NCBI RefSeq assembly: GCF_003369915.1
Contig: NC_046676.1
Coordinates: 12,072,001-12,136,000, forward strand
DNA length: 64,000 bases
Direction: 5' to 3'
Origin: Drosophila miranda
Lineage: Eukaryota > Arthropoda > Insecta > Diptera > Drosophilidae
Shown piece after piece: positions 31,859-44,571 of the stretch. Within the stretch, counting starts at the first letter, position 1. Every line of letters starts with the position of its first letter. A program made the position numbers and the translations under genes. The notes under the pieces were generated by a model that saw only the letters and a list, made by a program, of their open reading frames with translations, ran no database searches and was not told the origin of the DNA.

Positions 31859-33880
31859 TGTACGGTGAGGCTTGTAGCTGCTGTGAGGAGGCCTAGGGTT
31901 TTTGGGGTCCGCCGAAAATTAGGCACCGTCTAACGAGAGGCAAGACAAACTCTCTTTAACAGTCGGCAAAGAGGGCCTGGGATCAAAGAGTGGGTCAGAG
32001 CCAGGTCAGACTTCCTCGTCGAAAGGAGAGCGAGTTCGAAGTCGAAGTCGAACAAGATAAACGGCTATAAATAGATGGCATTGGACGCCATTGCGGGATT
32101 CCAAGCCTGGTCGACAGCATTGGATTTTGTTCTCCAAGTGTCCTCTATAGTGTCAGCCGTAGTTGAATATTCAAAGAAAGAAAAAAGAGAAAAACCATAT
32201 AAATACAATAACTAGTGAAAAGTAGCCAGGAAGTGAGACGGTGATTAGTGAAACCTCTTCGATACACCCTTTCGACGGGTCACCCGTTTGGGTAAGTTGT
32301 GGAATAAAAAAAAAGACAGCCTAGCGAAAGAGTATAAAGGTGTTCTGTGGGTGCAAATTTCCATAGGTCTTAAATTGGAGGAGGCTCGTCTTCCACGACC
32401 GCCAGCTGAAATTCGTAGAAATTCGCCGGAGCTTTGGGTCGTCGCCTTGGAGCAGTTCGGCGAGCCAGAGAGGAGAGGCCAACTAGTGCCCGGCAGACGG
32501 CAGCCGCGTCGGCTTGTTCATCGCTCCGCGTATGCGTCCATACCCCGTGCGCATGGGAGGAGGCAAAGAAAAAAAAGTGTTCTTCAGTGGCGACAAATAG
32601 TGGCAGATCGAGTTAGAAAATTTCTCATAGAAGGCCAGCCCCGCCCAAAATAACAATAAAAAAAAAAAAAAAAAGAATCAAATATGAGAAACAAATAACG
32701 GATCGTAGTCAGATGCTCTAAGCATCAATACCCGAGTTATTTTATTCTCCCTCTCATTTAGGCTTCTTTAGCTCTCTATCCCTATCTATCTCTCTCCACC
32801 TAACTTTGCGCTGCGGGCGAGCCCCCACATACCGGTGTCCGATAAGCGCCGCTAATCTGCACATAGGAATGCAAGACTGAGCGCAGAGGAATGTAAGGCG
32901 GCGTGAGGGACGGGAAGAAAAGAGACAGGCAATCACCGTTAAAATTAACTCGATCTGCCTGAGCCACTCGGTCGTCATCTCAATTTTTTTGTGTGTGCGA
33001 ATTGTGTGTGTTCTTTTTTTATACTTTTCAGGGGCCCAAATCGGAAGCGCTTCGTCGATGGAGGTTCCTGTAAGTCGTTCAATTGAATAAATAAAATATG
33101 TATATGAAAGTTCGAAAAATATATAAAAATATGAAAGTTCGCCACGGGAGCGCACCCAATTAGTGGGTTGAAAAGAGAGGGCATCAGAAAGTCACCTCTT
33201 GATTCTTTTCCCTACGCCTCTCGTACATTACACCTTCTCTTTTGGTGGATCGCTATGCCAGCAATTGCTCACATAAAATTTTCTTACATTTCTTTTCTTT
33301 TCACTCCTATTCAAATCATCTGTTCTCTCTCATATCTAGCCTAAGCTTCTTATTTATTTACAGTACTTTACGCAAATTATTTAAAATTAAGTCGTAGCCA
33401 ATACTCGGGAAGGGCAAATGAGAACATTAAATTACTGGGGATCACTAATTTTAGTCATTAGAAATAAATAAACGTTTATAATGTCTGAGTAGAAGAAATA
33501 GTGTTTGATCTCCTGCAGCAAGCCCCTGTAGGTCTCGCATAATATAAGGGGTCTTGTAACAAATTATGTGGTATCGGGCACAGCAAGACCAAGGTAGGGT
33601 GGGCGAACATCACTCCTCATGAACAGCTGAGGAATTCTTTTCGTTGTCCGTTCACCAGTGCAGTTATTGTCTTTCGTTTTAGGTGTTGTGCTTTCCGTCC
33701 GGTTTCATATGGCTTATTGACACGCATTAAATGTAGAATAATAATAGGGTAGGCCTCAGCTTAGGAGCAAATAAACAAGAACACCACACTCGTGGCCGAC
33801 GAGCCAGTAGCCGGAAAATTGACAGCGTGCCGCTTCAAGCTGAGAGGACCATATCGCCTACATCGTGGTTGCACGTGACA
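31859..33880 (+). repeat. 3' LTR of the U3 element (2022 bp)
   Basis: Same length as the left LTR. Its last bases gcacgtgaca run directly into AATC and the rest of the panx-like copy. Confidence 0.9.
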
Positions 33881-34838
33881 AATCGCGAGAAGTTGTGCCA
33901 GCAGGAGCAGAATGAGGCCGTTGCAGAGACGGCCAATCCAGAGCCATCACCACAAAAGCTGACAAAACGAGAAAAGGGCAACTTAGCCGAGAGTCGGGCC
34001 AAGCAAGTGCTCGAACTGTTCGAGCGGAAAAAATTGGACGATCAGGAAGAGGAGTTCCTTATGGTGGACACTATACACAAAGTGCCTAAGAGCGAGTCCT
34101 TCATGAGTAAAGAAGCCTTCGAGAATCCCTCGCCGATATGCAACAACTACAATGTGGTTTATGAGTTCAATTCGGCGCCGGGAACCAGGATTGATTTGGC
34201 TAAATGGGGGATGGAAGCGTTGCCCGATAGCACCAGGGATCTGCTCCGGATACTGGCCTACGATGTGGATCATCTAAAACAGGCTCAGCTCAAGGCACAG
34301 CCAAACCAGCGCATACTGAAACTAAAACAGGAACAGCTTTTCAATTCACCATTTTCCGAACCGGAGGAATTCGATTCTGCGGCCCTTTACATAAATGCCT
34401 CGACCCAAACTGACTTCAGGCCCCACACGCACAGCGTCGGCACTCAGGCAAAACTGGAGGGACAGCCGAGAGGTGCCTTCTGGCAGGAACCGGACTTCGA
34501 CATGACCTTTTTGACGACGCCCCAAATGAATGTGATGTTTTCTTTGCAAGAGCTCTGCCGAACACTGCCAAGCCCCGCGCATGCCTGCATACTCTACCAA
34601 GCCCTTCAACCTGCTCTGGATAACAAGCGCGAGTTTCGTTCACACAAATGAAAAAACACACTATGTATATTGATTCTCTTTTCATTGTTTGTATAATTCG
34701 TAGTTCGTACATATAGAAACCAAAAATATATAACACTGTAGCACTTTATGTATTCCATATGCAGATTCTCATTACACATTTATCCTACTCATCCATCAGT
34801 TTACAATTAATAAATACACATAAACACACAAATATAAC

Positions 34839-35860
34839 GAGGGGGAACGTTGTGAGTTGCTGCGGACACCGCAACTCTACAGTTATACCCGATACTAAGT
34901 CAGTATGGCTCTCCTCCGGCAGACGCCGCTAATATTAAACGACACGACAAAGAGAGAGACAGAAAATCAGTCTGAGCTTGTCGTCGGGCGCTGCGTGGCC
35001 ACTGCAAATTGATTTCTTGCTTTTGGCTACAAAAATGATCCGATCTGATCCAGATTCAGCCATCTGATAGATATGGTCATTATCTATGAAATGGGGCGAA
35101 ATTCTGAGATATACGTTTTATAGTGAGATCTAACAGAAGTACGGATACCAAATTTGGTTACTCTAGCCTTAAAAGTCTCTGAGATTTGTGGATGCCCCAG
35201 ATTTTCGTCCTTTGCGGGGGCGGAAGGGGGTGTGGCGAAATTTGGACACGAAACGGTCAAGGTCCGATATCACAGGAGTGTGGATACCAAATTTGGTTGC
35301 TCTGGCTCTTATAGGTTCTGAGATCCTTGAACTCATATTTTGCAATTGGCAAAACCGACCATGAAACCTGTGTGTTAGAGAGAGACAGAGCGAGAAAGAA
35401 TGAAATTGTTTTCTTGATTCTGGCTATAATAATTATACGATCTGGTTCAGATTTTGCACTCTAGAAGATATAGTCATCTTCTACGATTCTGCGTTTTTAG
35501 TTTTCTCGTATCGTCGAGATTGTGGATGCCAAAGATTTTCGCCCTTTGTGGGGGCGGAAGTGGGCGGGGAAAAGTTTTGAAATATTCTTGTAGGAGTGAC
35601 ATATCACAGAAGTCTGGATCCAAAACATCGTTGCTCTCGCTCTTATAGTCTTTGAGCACTAGGCGCTGAAGGGGACGGACAGACGGACAGACGGACGGAC
35701 GGACAGACGGACAGACAGACAGGGCTCAACCGACTCGGCTATTGATGCTGATCAAGAATATATATACTTTATGGGGTCGGAAACGATTCCTTCTGGACGT
35801 TACACACATCCACTTTTACCACAAATCTAATATGCCCCAATACTCATTCTGAGTATCGGG
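34839..35860 (-). mobile_element. Helentron-like element, U3
   Basis: Flanked by TATAAC at 34833-34838 and 35861-35866. The (GTCY)n tract is expanded, the hairpin loop reads gacacc as in U4-U6, and the left flank reads atgccccaat as in U4. Confidence 0.7.
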
Positions 35861-36044
35861 TATAACAAGTTATAATGCAAACAATTGTCTTTTGCTAGAT
35901 TACATTCTATTTTGGGGAACCACAACTCTCGAGTTCCAGCTGCAAACTCTTTCAGTAATTAGCTAGTTAGTTAGCTTATTTAAGACTGGCCCTATATCTA
36001 AATTGTGTAAATAAGCTTGGCTGCCATCTGGCTATCAGATTGTA

Positions 36045-36570
36045 TCATTTGCGCGCTGTAAACACGAACGGTGCCGCTTCATCCTCCTCCTGTTGCTCTA
36101 GCAGTGTCGTCCGGATCGTAGTGCGGTGCTCTTGGGCCTCCACGTCGTCATAGTCCACTGAGGAGGAGCGTAGCAGCTGGAACTGTGAGTTGGAATCGGA
36201 CCTGGTGATGATCAGCGAGGCTGGCCGGGGTTCTTAAATACAACATTAAGTAGATTATTTTGGAAAAAACTTATACTTTATCGATTGATCGATCTTTACC
36301 TGCTGGCGGCTTTGCGGTTAGTCGCACTTTGCTTCCTGCTCCTTCGGAGATATATTCAACATTCGTTGCTGACTTGGCATTATTGTTGTTGTTGTTGTTG
36401 TTGTTATGATTACTGCTCGATGTTTGTTGAATCGATACCCGCTTGTCGCCCTTGACACTCCCCTGCTGCTTCAGTATAGAATTGCGACCCGAAGGCTGCG
36501 CCTGCTGCTGCTGCTGCTGCTGCTGATGCGTGTACATGGCCGAGGCTGAGGTAAGCAATGCAGTCGTCAT
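36045..36570 (-). CDS. 3' exons of a Q/N-rich protein, U3 copy
   Basis: Exons 36300-36570 and 36045-36232. Q8 and N9. The first codon across the splice is changed (aaccc in place of gaccc on the minus strand). The splice signals are intact. Confidence 0.6.
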
Positions 36571-37258
36571 TGCTGGCCCACAACCAGTGGGTGTGTCATG
36601 CTCTAAAAGATCATACGGATAGGGTAAGGTACGGATGGTTTATCAGGGTAATAGGGAACCACTGCCACACGCTGTGGCAGCTGCAGAGCCACCCAATGGG
36701 TTCACCAGCACACCAACAAATAGTTCTTATTTTTAACATCGAACATCAAACTGAACAAAGAGGTTAAAAGGGCGATAAATAAACAAACACACAGTTACGG
36801 AGAGAATGGGTAAAGCTGAATAAAATGCAAGTGGTAGAGAGTTGTTCATAAGATTATCATTTATTTGATTGATACTTTCTTCTTGGGTGGGGAAGGGGTG
36901 TCTCCGTGGGGGTAGGCTTAGTTAGGGTTAGTTGTTAGATGTTCATGTTTTATGTTAGACTGGAGTTCTTGCCATGTGTGGTGTGTGGGTGGAGGGTTGG
37001 TTGTTCACAATTTTAAATGTCTTGTGGCCAATAATTAATGAAACTAAACTAATCGTCTTTCGAATATAACAATTGGAATGAATTAGTAATCGTCGCACAA
37101 CTCAAATTTTAGTACTTTAGATAGATATAGATAGATAATACGATAATACTGTCCAGATCGAAGCCAAGCCAAAATAAAAGTAAATCAAACAAGGCATAAA
37201 AGAATGATCCAGATGATATATGGTTTGGTTTTTGGTTTGGTCTGCTTTGGTCACTTAC

Positions 37259-37482
37259 AGGATTCATTGACAATTGGTCCAATTTTAAAATGGACGCAAT
37301 GTGTTTTTTAGTCAACGCATGCTGCCGTAACTCGCACAACTTGGCCCGAATTGTTGCCTTACAAAGGCAGCAGTACGCTTCTGTGGGGTCAGGTCAGTTG
37401 GTACTTTGTGTAGTCACTCCTTAAATTCGTCAACATTTAACCACAAATCGCGGAAATTTTGCTTATAACACACTTTCGGCAT
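37259..37482 (-). pseudogene. Zinc-finger first exon, inactivated (U4 copy)
   Basis: Same 224-bp exon with the shared TGA and frameshift and the donor at 37253-37258. Confidence 0.65.
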
Positions 37483-38558
37483 TGTTTATGTGCAAACAGG
37501 TAGTGTGCCCGAAACTTATCAACGAAAAATTACCATACACAAAATTGCATTATATACCGAAATACGAACAACAAATATGAGTTTTGTCCGATTTCTCGAT
37601 AAAAATGATAAAAATTAAAATAAGCTAAAATGGCAGCACTGGTTTACAGGTACGCGCATGAATGTGTTTATACTTTTTTGGACAACAAAACAACTTAGCC
37701 AATAGTTAGCATTAAGTGATAGAATTGTCAGAATACATTTTACTCGAATTACGCCAGAGTTTTTAAAATTCGTTTATTTATGCCTATATTTGTTAGCCAC
37801 CTTGTCTAGTTCAGACTCCTTGTATATTCGTATACTTTTCATATTTTCCAGTATTTTTTAAAACGCGGTCTGTATAGAATTCCTGATCCGATTGCCATCA
37901 TTGCAGTTTTCACTGCTTCCACGGGCATTATATGAAAAAACACTGTCAAACAATTTTCAAAACCTAAACATTTTCTCCTGTGTCATGTTACATAAAAATG
38001 TAGTTAATATGTAGTACTTCTGTAGATTGCGTGTAGTTGTCATGTACAAACATTAATTATTAGGAATTCTTTTAGCTTAAACCTTATTTTATAAGGAACG
38101 CAATAAAGATAATAACTTAAAATTAGCCAATCTTGTAATGATTCATTAATCGAATAAAATTATGTGGGCAGGGCTGAAGGTTCTATCTAGCTAATAATAT
38201 TCAACGGAATATCAAAATCGAGGAATATGGTCTCCAATCCTTGACGGAGAACCATTAACCTATTGTAGACCAAGGTTGTATTTTAATATTCCACCGAAAA
38301 TATTGAAAATTGAATTATTTTAGCGCAGTTAAGCTGAAAAATATCGGGGTGTTATTTTGTAGCTCAGAGGAATCATATCAGTAATATTTTCCGCCATTTA
38401 CCTTGAGTCGTTGAACTGTTTAAAAAGAGGGGGCTTAAGAGGGCTAAGTTCGTTTTTTCATCGGTATATTTACGACTTTTAAAATGAGACGGTATATTTT
38501 GGTATATTTCTGAAAATTGGACGGTTTTCTGTGATGTGATTCAAAATTTTGTAGAAAT

Positions 38559-40565
38559 ATGAACGAAACTGAGGTAAAAGTTGAAATAAAAGCAGAAGAT
38601 AATGCCAAACTCGGCGAGAACGAGACCACGCCGCTACGGCTACGGCGACTCGACGAGAACGACGAGACGCCGCTACGCACAGTTGGAATCCCTCATTCTC
38701 CGGACCCCACTGATTTCTCGACCGGTTGCAGTGGCCATGGATGGGAAAGCGACCACGACGATGTCGAGATCCTATCTTTTCCTCGTACTCCGCGAAGTGA
38801 ACTGACAAAACCAAATAGTCTTGTCAAGGCACAGCCTGAGGCTCCCGTTGTCATGGCTGAGCCTGAGGTTCCAGTTGTCAAGGCAGAACCGGCAGCTGCT
38901 GAAGTCGATTTTGCTACTGTTACAGCAATAATCGACGAACTATTCGATATAATTCAAAAATTGGAGTTAGACGAACATGGCTTGTCGGGCATTCCAAGTG
39001 GTTTCAGCAACAGGGATGAAATTAACAACATGGACTTGGAACCGCCCCAACCAGCTACGCCAGACTCAACGGACAACCTGGAAGAACTTGAAGCGTGCCG
39101 CGAAGCGACTCAGAAGGCGTTGGAAGAGTTGGATCAGTTCAAAGAGGAGCCAGATGAGCGTAAGAAGAAGAAGCGAAAGCACAAGAGGGGTGAATCTGAG
39201 GAAAGTGTTGCTGAAAAACGGACTCAAAGTAACAGTCCGGTCGATGATAATCAAAAGGAAAACAAGCGCACCTCACGGGACAATAAACGCACAAGCGAAG
39301 AGCATCAACGGGACAGGAGACGCCACCACGAACACAATCCAAGGGACGATAGACGCCATCACGAACACAATCCAAGAGACGATAGACGCCACCACGACGA
39401 CAGTCATAGGTATAACAGACATCAACACGAGGATAAACCAAGGGACAAGCGTCCACGCGAGGATAATCACAGGCTCAAAAGAGGCGATCATGACGCTAAC
39501 CCACGAGACAATAGACGCCACTATGAGGATAATGAAAGGGAAAGTAAACGACTACGCGAGGATCATCAAAGCGAAAAAAGACGCCATCAGGAGCATAAGC
39601 AAATGGCTATTAAACGTCTACGCGAAGATAATCAAACTGAAGTCGAAGGCAAGCGTGATCTTAGGGTGAGAGTAACATTAAATGTCCTGCCGCGCATCGC
39701 CACAATAAAACAAGCGCCGACGTCCGCAGTGGATTCAGATTCGGAGTTTGAGTGGATTTATGTTCGAGACGACGAGAGGCACATCAAAGTCGTAAATCGC
39801 GAGAAGTTGTGCCAGCAGGAGCAGAATGAGGCCGTTGCAGAGACGGCCAATCCAGAGCCATCACCACAAAAGCTGACAAAACGAGAAAATGGCAACTTAG
39901 CCGAGAGTTGGGCCAAGCAAGTGCTCGAACTGTTCGAGCGGAAAAAATTGGACGATCAGGAAGAGGAGTTCCTTATGGTGGACACTATACACAAAGTGCC
40001 TAAGAGCGAGTCCTTCATGAGTAAAGAAGCCTTCGAGAATCCCTCGCCGATATGCAACAACTACAATGTGGTTTATGAGTTCAATTCGGCGCCGGGAACC
40101 AGGATTGATTTGGCTAAATGGGGGATGGAAGCGTTGCCCGATAGCACCAGGGATCTGCTCCGGATACTGGCCTACGATGTGGATCATCTAAAACAGGCTC
40201 AGCTCAAGGCACAGCCAAACCAGCGCATACTGAAACTAAAACAGGAACAGCTTTTCAATTCACCATTTTCCGAACCGGAGGAATTCGATTCTGCGGCCCT
40301 TTACATAAATGCCTCGACCCAAACTGACTTCAGGCCCCACACGCACAGCGTCGGCACTCAGGCAAAACTGGAGGGACAGCCGAGAGGTGCCTTCTGGCAG
40401 GAACCGGACTTCGACATGACCTTTTTGACGACGCCCCAAATGAATGTGATGTTTTCTTTGCAAGAGCTCTGCCGAACACTGCCAAGCCCCGCGCATGCCT
40501 GCATACTCTACCAAGCCCTTCAACCTGCTCTGGATAACAAGCGCGAGTTTCGTTCACACAAATGA
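38559..40565 (+). CDS. panx: Panoramix-like copy 4 (668 aa, open)
   Basis: Open frame differing from copy 1 by an 11-residue in-frame deletion (PTNATEEPEEP, after residue 86) and five substitutions that I can count: G to D in SPGP, G to A in DHDG, R to W in AESRAKQ, L to M and N to D in GLEALP..RN. The R to W change falls in the predicted Nxf2-binding-type amphipathic helix and is shared only with the broken copy 6. The deletion lies in the disordered N-terminus and spares the SUMO-consensus lysines. Motif 6 and the AATAAA are present. Confidence 0.75.
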   Translation: MNETEVKVEIKAEDNAKLGENETTPLRLRRLDENDETPLRTVGIPHSPDPTDFSTGCSGHGWESDHDDVEILSFPRTPRSELTKPNSLVKAQPEAPVVMAEPEVPVVKAEPAAAEVDFATVTAIIDELFDIIQKLELDEHGLSGIPSGFSNRDEINNMDLEPPQPATPDSTDNLEELEACREATQKALEELDQFKEEPDERKKKKRKHKRGESEESVAEKRTQSNSPVDDNQKENKRTSRDNKRTSEEHQRDRRRHHEHNPRDDRRHHEHNPRDDRRHHDDSHRYNRHQHEDKPRDKRPREDNHRLKRGDHDANPRDNRRHYEDNERESKRLREDHQSEKRRHQEHKQMAIKRLREDNQTEVEGKRDLRVRVTLNVLPRIATIKQAPTSAVDSDSEFEWIYVRDDERHIKVVNREKLCQQEQNEAVAETANPEPSPQKLTKRENGNLAESWAKQVLELFERKKLDDQEEEFLMVDTIHKVPKSESFMSKEAFENPSPICNNYNVVYEFNSAPGTRIDLAKWGMEALPDSTRDLLRILAYDVDHLKQAQLKAQPNQRILKLKQEQLFNSPFSEPEEFDSAALYINASTQTDFRPHTHSVGTQAKLEGQPRGAFWQEPDFDMTFLTTPQMNVMFSLQELCRTLPSPAHACILYQALQPALDNKREFRSHK

Positions 40566-40752
40566 AAAAACACACTATGTATATTGATTCTCTTTTCATT
40601 GTTTGTATAATTCGTAGTTCGTACATATAGAAACCAAAAATATATAACACTGTAGCACTTTATGTATTCCATATGCAGATTCTCATTACACATTTATCCT
40701 ACTCATCCATCAGTTTACAATTAATAAATACACATAAACACACAAATATAAC

Positions 40753-41849
40753 GAGGGGGAACGTTGTGAGTTGCTGCGGACACCGCAACTCTACAGTTAT
40801 ACCCGATACTAAGTCAGTATGGCTCTCCTCCGGCAGACGCCGCTAATATTAAACGACACGACAAAGAGAGAGACAGAAAATCAGTCTGAGCTTGTCGGCG
40901 GGCGCTGCGTGGCCACTGCAAATTGATTTCTTGCTTTTGGCTACAAAAATGATCCGATCTGATCCAGATTGAGCCATCTGATAGATATGGTCATTATCTA
41001 TGATTCTGCGTTTTTTGTTTTCTCGAATGTGCAATATTGTGGATGCAACAGATTTTCGTCCTTTGTGGGGGCGGAAGGGGGTGGGGCGAAATTCTGAGAT
41101 ATACGTTTTATAGTGAGATCTAACAGAAGTGCGGGTACCAAATTTGGTTACTCTAGCCTTAAAAGTCTCTGAGATTTGTGGATGCCCCAGATTTTCGTCC
41201 TTTGGGGGGCGGAAGGGGGTGTGGCGAAATTTGGACACGAAACGGTCAAGGTCCGATATCACAGGAGTGTGGATACCAAATTTGGTTGCTCTGGCTCTTA
41301 TAGGTTCTGAGATCCTTGAACTCATATTTTGCAATTGGCAAAACCGACCATGAAACCTGTGTGTTAGAGAGAGACAGAGCGAGAAAGAATGAAATTGTTT
41401 TCTTGATTCTGGCTATAATAATTATACGATCTGGTTCAGATTTTGCACTCTAGAAGATATAGTCATCTTCTACGATTCTGCGTTTTTAGTTTTCTCGTAT
41501 CGTCGAAATTGTGGATGCCAAAGATTTTTGCCTTTTGTGGGGGCGGAAGTGGGCGGGGCAAAGTTTTGAAATATTCTTGTAGGAGTGACATATCACAGAA
41601 GTCTGGATCCAAAACATCGTTGCTCTCGCTCTTATAGTCTTTGAGCACTAGGCGCTGAAGGGGACGGACAGACAGACAGACGGACGGACGGACAGACGGA
41701 CAGACAGACAGGGCTCAATCGACTCGGCTATTGATGCTGATCAAGAATATATATACTTTATGGGGTCGGAAACGATTCCTTCTGGACGTTACACACATCC
41801 ACTTTTACCACAAATCTAATATGCCCCAATACTCATTTTGAGTATCGGG
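40753..41849 (-). mobile_element. Helentron-like element, U4 (longer version)
   Basis: Flanked by TATAAC at 40747-40752 and 41850-41855. It has about 90 bp that are absent from U1-U3 and U6 (around 41001-41092, including a second gggggcggaagggggtgggg stretch), so the short version may be an internal deletion between similar blocks. Confidence 0.7.
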
Positions 41850-42033
41850 TATAACAAGTTCTAATGCAAACAATTGTCTTTTGCTAGATTACATTGTATT
41901 TTGGGGAACCACAACTCTCGAGTTCCAGCTGCAAACTCTTTCAGTAATTAGCTAGTTAGTTAGCTTATTTAAGACTGGCCCTATATCTAAATTGTGTAAA
42001 TAAGCTTGGCTGCCATCTGGCTATCAGATTGTA

Positions 42034-42556
42034 TCATTTGCGCGCTGTAAACACGAACGGTGCCGCTTCATCCTCCTCCTGTTGCTCTAGCAGTGTCGTC
42101 CGGATCGTAGTGCGGTGCTCTTGGGCCTCCACGTCGTCATAGTCCACTGAGGAGGAGCGTAGCAGCTGGAACTGTGAGCTGGAATCGGACCTGGTGATGA
42201 TCAGCGAGGCTGGCCGGGGTCCTTAAATACAACATTAAGTAGATTATTTTGGAAAAAACTTATACTTTATCGATTGATCGATCTTTACCTGCTGGCGGCT
42301 TTGCGGTTAGTCGCACTTTGCTTCCTGCTCCTTCGGAGATATATTCAACATTCGTTGCTGACTTGGCATTATTGTTGTTGTTGTTGTTGTTGTTATGATT
42401 ACTGCTCGATGTTTGTTGAATCGATACCCGCTTGTCGCCCTTGACACTCCCCTGCTGCTTCAGTATAGAATTGCGACCCGAAGGCTGCGCCTGCTGCTGC
42501 TGCTGCTGCTGATGCGTGTACATGGCCGAGGCTGAGGTAAGCAATGCAGTCGTCAT
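42034..42556 (-). CDS. 3' exons of a Q/N-rich protein, U4 copy
   Basis: Exons 42289-42556 and 42034-42221, intron 42222-42288. Q7 and N9, reading PPAG at the splice like U3 and U5-U7. Confidence 0.6.
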
Positions 42557-43259
42557 TGCTGGCCCACAACCAGTGGGTGTGTCATGCTCTAAAAGATCAT
42601 ACGGATAGGGTAAGGTACGGATGGTTTATCAGGGTAATAGGGAACCACTGCCACACGCTGTGGCAGCTGCAGAGCCACCCAATGGGTTCACCAGCACACC
42701 AACAAATAGTTCTTATTTTTAACATCGAACATCAAACTGAACAAAGAGGTTAAAAGGGCGATAAATAAACAAACACACAGTTACGGAGAGAATGGGTAAA
42801 GCTGAATAAAATGCAAGTGGTTGAGAGTTGTTCATAAGATTATCATTTATTTGATTGACACTTTCTTCTTGGGTGGGGAAGGGGTGTCTCCGTGGGGGGT
42901 AGGCTTAGTTAGGGTTAGTTGTTAGATGTTCATGTTTTATGTTAGACTGGAGTTCTTGCCATGTGTGGTGTGTGGTGTGTGGTGTGTGGGTGGAGGGTTG
43001 GTTGTTCACAATTTTAAATGTCTTGTGGCCAATAATTAATCAAACTAAACTAATCGTCTTTCGAATATAACAATTGGAATGAATTAGTAATCGTCGCACA
43101 ACTCAAATTTTAGTACTTTAGATAGATATAGATAGATAATACGATAATACTGTCCAGATCGAAGCCAAGCCAAAATAAAAGTAAATCAAACAAGGCATAA
43201 AAGAATGATCCAGATGATATATGGTTTGGTTTTTGGTTTGGTCTGCTTTGGTCACTTAC

Positions 43260-43483
43260 AGAATTCATTGACAATTGGTCCAATTTTAAAATGGACGCAA
43301 TGTGTTTTTTAGTCAACGCATGCTGCCGTAACTCGCACAACTTGGCCCGAATTGTTGCCTTACAAAGGCAGCAGTACGCTTCTGTGGGGTCAGGTCAGTT
43401 GGTACTTTGTGTAGTCACTCCTTAAATTCGTCAACATTTAACCACAAATCGCGGAAATTTTGCTTATAACACACTTTCGGCAT
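43260..43483 (-). pseudogene. Zinc-finger first exon, inactivated (U5 copy)
   Basis: Same exon and lesions. One substitution changes the last codon before the donor from Pro to Ser (gaattc in place of ggattc on the plus strand). Confidence 0.65.
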
Positions 43484-44571
43484 TGTTTATGTGCAAACAG
43501 GTAGTGTGCCCGAAACTTATCAACGAAAAATTACCATACACAAAATTGCAGTATATACCGAAATACGAACAACAAATATGAGTTTTGTCCGATTTCTCGA
43601 TAAAAATGATAAAAATTAAAATAAGCTAAAATGGCAGCACTGGTTTACAGGTACGCGCATGAATGTGTTTATACTTTTTTGGACAACAAAACAACTTAGC
43701 CAATAGTTAGCATTAAGTGATAGCATTGTCAGAATACATTTTACTCGAATTACGCCAGAGTTTTTAAAATTAGTTTATTTATGCCTATATTTGTTAGCCA
43801 CCTTGTCTAGTTCAGACTCCTTGTATATTCGTATACTTTTCATATTTTTTTCCAGTATTTTTTAAAACGCGGTCTGTATAGAATTCCTGATCCGTTTGCC
43901 ATCAAAGTTTTCACAGTTTTTCACACTGCTTCCACGGGCATTATATGAAAAAACACTGTCAAACAATTTTCAAAACCTAAACATTTTCTCCTGTGTCATG
44001 TTACATAAAAATGTAGTTAATATGTAGTACTTCTGTAGATTGCGTGTAGTTGTCATGTACAAAAATTAATTATTAGGAATTCTTTTAGCTTAAACCTTAT
44101 TTTATAAGGAACGCAATAAAGATAATAACTTAAAATTAGCCAATCTTGTAATGATTCATTAATCGAATAAAATTATGTGGGCAGGGCTGAAAGTTCTATC
44201 TAGCTAATAATATTCAACGGAATATCAAAATCGAGGAATATGGTCTCCAATCCTTGACGGAGAACCATTAACCTATTGTAGACCAAGGTTGTATTTTAAT
44301 ATTCCACCGAAAATATTGAAAATTGAATTATTTTAGCGCAGTTCAGCTGAAAAATATCGGGGTGTTATTTTGTAGCTCAGAGGAATCATATCAGTAATAT
44401 TTTCCGTCATTTACCTTGAGTCGTTGAACTGTTTAAAAAGAGGGGGCTTAAGAGGGCTAAGTTCGTTTTTTCATCGGTATATTTACGACTTTTAAAATGA
44501 GACGGTATATTTTGGTATATTTCTGAGGATTGGACGGTTTTCTGTGATGTGATTCAAAATTTTGTAGAAAT

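Larger units (their letters stand above)
24190..33880 (+). mobile_element. LTR retrotransposon with RING-type Gag, defective pol (U3)
   Basis: 9691 bp, plus strand, LTRs of 2022 bp, TGTACGG...GTGACA ends, AATC duplicated at 24186-24189 and 33881-33884. The polypurine tract aggggggagt precedes the right LTR. It is related to the U2 element by Gag layout (RING plus knuckles) and by Pol, but differs in LTR sequence, so it is a sister family. Three LTR differences were noticed (near 24382/32051, 25388/33053 and 26183/33853). Pol is broken once. Confidence 0.88.
22950..34651 (+). pseudogene. panx: Panoramix-like copy 3, split by second LTR retrotransposon
   Basis: Codons 1-413 (22950-24189) and the C-terminal part (33885-34651) are separated by a complete LTR element. 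The 5' part also lacks 33 bp (11 codons, SKRLREDHQSE) of the charged repeat, an in-frame loss between repeat units. Reading into the LTR adds about 12 foreign residues (LYGEACSCC...) before a stop, giving a 425-residue product without the helix, conserved block or TQ motifs. On the other side, the 3' LTR reads in frame into the gene from a non-ATG codon. Confidence 0.75.
21414..37031 (+). repeat. Tandem unit U3, enlarged by a second LTR retrotransposon
   Basis: The panx-like gene is split at 24189 by a 9691-bp plus-strand LTR element flanked by AATC. The part of the gene before the insertion carries the SPGP variant seen in U1 and U2. The part after it carries the GMEALP..RD variant seen in U4-U7, so the unit is a mosaic of the two halves of the array. 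Confidence 0.95.
37032..43032 (+). repeat. Tandem unit U4 (6001 bp)
   Basis: No large insertion. It has the longer Helentron version (1097 bp), a 33-bp in-frame deletion in the panx-like gene, and a small rearrangement near 37900 in the upstream non-coding part (short catcattgcag in place of the longer caaagttttcacag form). Confidence 0.95.
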
